Source: GCA-002715885 sp045561575 (lineage in GTDB: Bacteria; Bacteroidota; Bacteroidia; Flavobacteriales; BACL11). Taken from it: a stretch of DNA of 44,113 nucleotides. The position numbers were made by a program, and so were the translations under genes. Below are positions 43,524 to 44,113 of the stretch, one piece after another. The stretch spans positions 1 through 44,113 of the forward strand of contig JBJKXM010000042.1 of the NCBI GenBank assembly GCA_045561575.1, in the 5' to 3' direction. How positions within the stretch are numbered: the stretch's first letter is position 1; each line of letters starts with the position of its first letter. The notes under the pieces are model-generated. The model was not told the origin of the DNA and ran no database searches. It saw nothing but the letters and a program-made list of their open reading frames with translations.

Positions 43524-44113
43524 TTCTGATTTTAATAGAGCAATTTTTCTGGAAATTTCTTCTAAATGAATCTTTTGTTTTTTAATAGATTCTAAAACCA
43601 GATCGCCCTTTTTAAAAAAGTTCAGCTTCATATCTTCGAACAGATTTGTGTAATAATTAACACCATCATTCATATTATCTAAAAATTTCTGAAAATATTT
43701 TTCTTGCCTTTTATTAAAACTTGTAGCAGATTCATCTAACTTTTCTTTAAAATAGCTCATATATAATTCCAATTCTTTAACGAAAAAATGAGGTCTATCT
43801 TCTCTTACTTTTGATTCTTTTAAACCATAGATATGATGTGAAATTTCTTCCAGAGTCATTAGATTTGAAAAATATGCAAGATTTGGTCCAGGACATATAG
43901 ATACTGCCCTACTATCTTTTACATCAATATTGTTATTAATAATGGCGGGAGCAGACAAACCAACACATAAACATGTTTTTTCAAAAACATTGTCTAGTGA
44001 TATATTAGAATCATTATTAGACTCCTTTATTTTAATTTTTTGAAATTTTCTAGATGCTGAGCAAATTCCTTGTTTATCATATTGCTGACTTAAAGCCAAA
44101 AATCTTCTTGGGC
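43515..44113 (-). CDS. Unrecognised protein, 5' end cut by window edge
   Basis: The frame is open to the right edge, so the start lies outside. At least 198 residues are visible, beginning PRRFLALSQQYDKQG. It has three cysteine-containing stretches in the first half, GICSASRKFQ, CLCVGLSAPAI and ICPGPNLAYFSN, separated by variable segments. The second half is helical and charged with coiled-coil character (about the last 95 residues, with QEKYFQKFLDNMNDG and ISRKIALLKSEL). I do not recognise the family. The conserved-looking cysteines could bind a metal or iron-sulfur cluster in a larger enzyme. It overlaps the dehydrogenase end by 9 bases. Confidence 0.7.
   Translation of the reverse strand, partial: PRRFLALSQQYDKQGICSASRKFQKIKIKESNNDSNISLDNVFEKTCLCVGLSAPAIINNNIDVKDSRAVSICPGPNLAYFSNLMTLEEISHHIYGLKESKVREDRPHFFVKELELYMSYFKEKLDESATSFNKRQEKYFQKFLDNMNDGVNYYTNLFEDMKLNFFKKGDLVLESIKKQKIHLEEISRKIALLKSELE

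Noticed and set aside
1..44113. Mobile elements, CRISPR arrays, toxin-antitoxin or phage-defence genes
   Set aside because: No transposase, integrase, direct-repeat array or known defence domain is seen. Gene content and base composition are uniform across the window.

Overview
The window is a continuous piece of chromosome from a marine-type member of the Flavobacteriales (Bacteroidota). The evidence is the strongly AT-rich sequence, the gliding/type IX secretion genes gldB, gldC, gldD and gldE in their usual neighbourhoods (next to nadE, and after mutY-ssb), a secreted M43 protease with a short type IX-like sorting tail, a MraY with the long loop usual in Bacteroidota, and start codons that lack Shine-Dalgarno sequences but often follow the Bacteroidota promoter box TAnnTTTG very closely. 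No tRNA, rRNA, CRISPR array, insertion sequence, prophage or attachment site is visible. No gene-free stretch exceeds 300 bases; the longest are 26633-26837 and 8754-8914, and both look like promoter DNA.

Layout. 1-8753 (minus strand) is the division and cell-wall cluster, transcribed mraZ-rsmH-ftsL-ftsI-murE-mraY-murD-ftsW, with ftsW cut by the left edge. Upstream of mraZ are three TGGNN repeats at exactly 10-bp spacing, a probable MraZ operator. 8915-15342 holds an alpha/beta hydrolase, engB, gldC/gldB, nadE, an unrecognised acidic membrane protein, lnt, pssA and purS. 15346-22470 holds kdsD-tatC-lptB facing recQ plus a flavodoxin-like reductase, an M20 amidohydrolase, and a metallo-beta-lactamase-fold gene broken by one missing base in an A run. 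22472-26632 holds rplU-rpmA, a terminator, then serS-TPR protein-DUF4286. 26838-35245 holds the protease, mutY-ssb-gldE-gldD, HU with a 29-residue basic ribosomal-type protein and rng, and an MFS transporter. 35284-44113 holds recX-prfB, a 47-residue membrane protein, fumC, an operon of a 45-residue lipoprotein, a SprT-like protein and manC, then mlaE-mlaF-rsmA-hydroxyacid dehydrogenase, and an unrecognised gene cut by the right edge.

How the genes work together. Most of the window is housekeeping: peptidoglycan synthesis and septation, envelope assembly (lipoprotein acylation, LPS precursor and export, phospholipid synthesis and trafficking, Tat export), translation (L21, L27, SerRS, RF2, RsmA, RsmH, RNase G), DNA repair (RecQ, MutY, SSB, RecX) and central metabolism (NadE, PurS, FumC). 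The Gld proteins and the protease link it to type IX secretion. I found no clearly new multi-gene system. The most interesting signals are at small scale: three short genes, the MraZ operator, tightly packed back-to-back promoters with almost no 5' leader, an RF2 gene without its usual frameshift, and the interrupted metallo-hydrolase.
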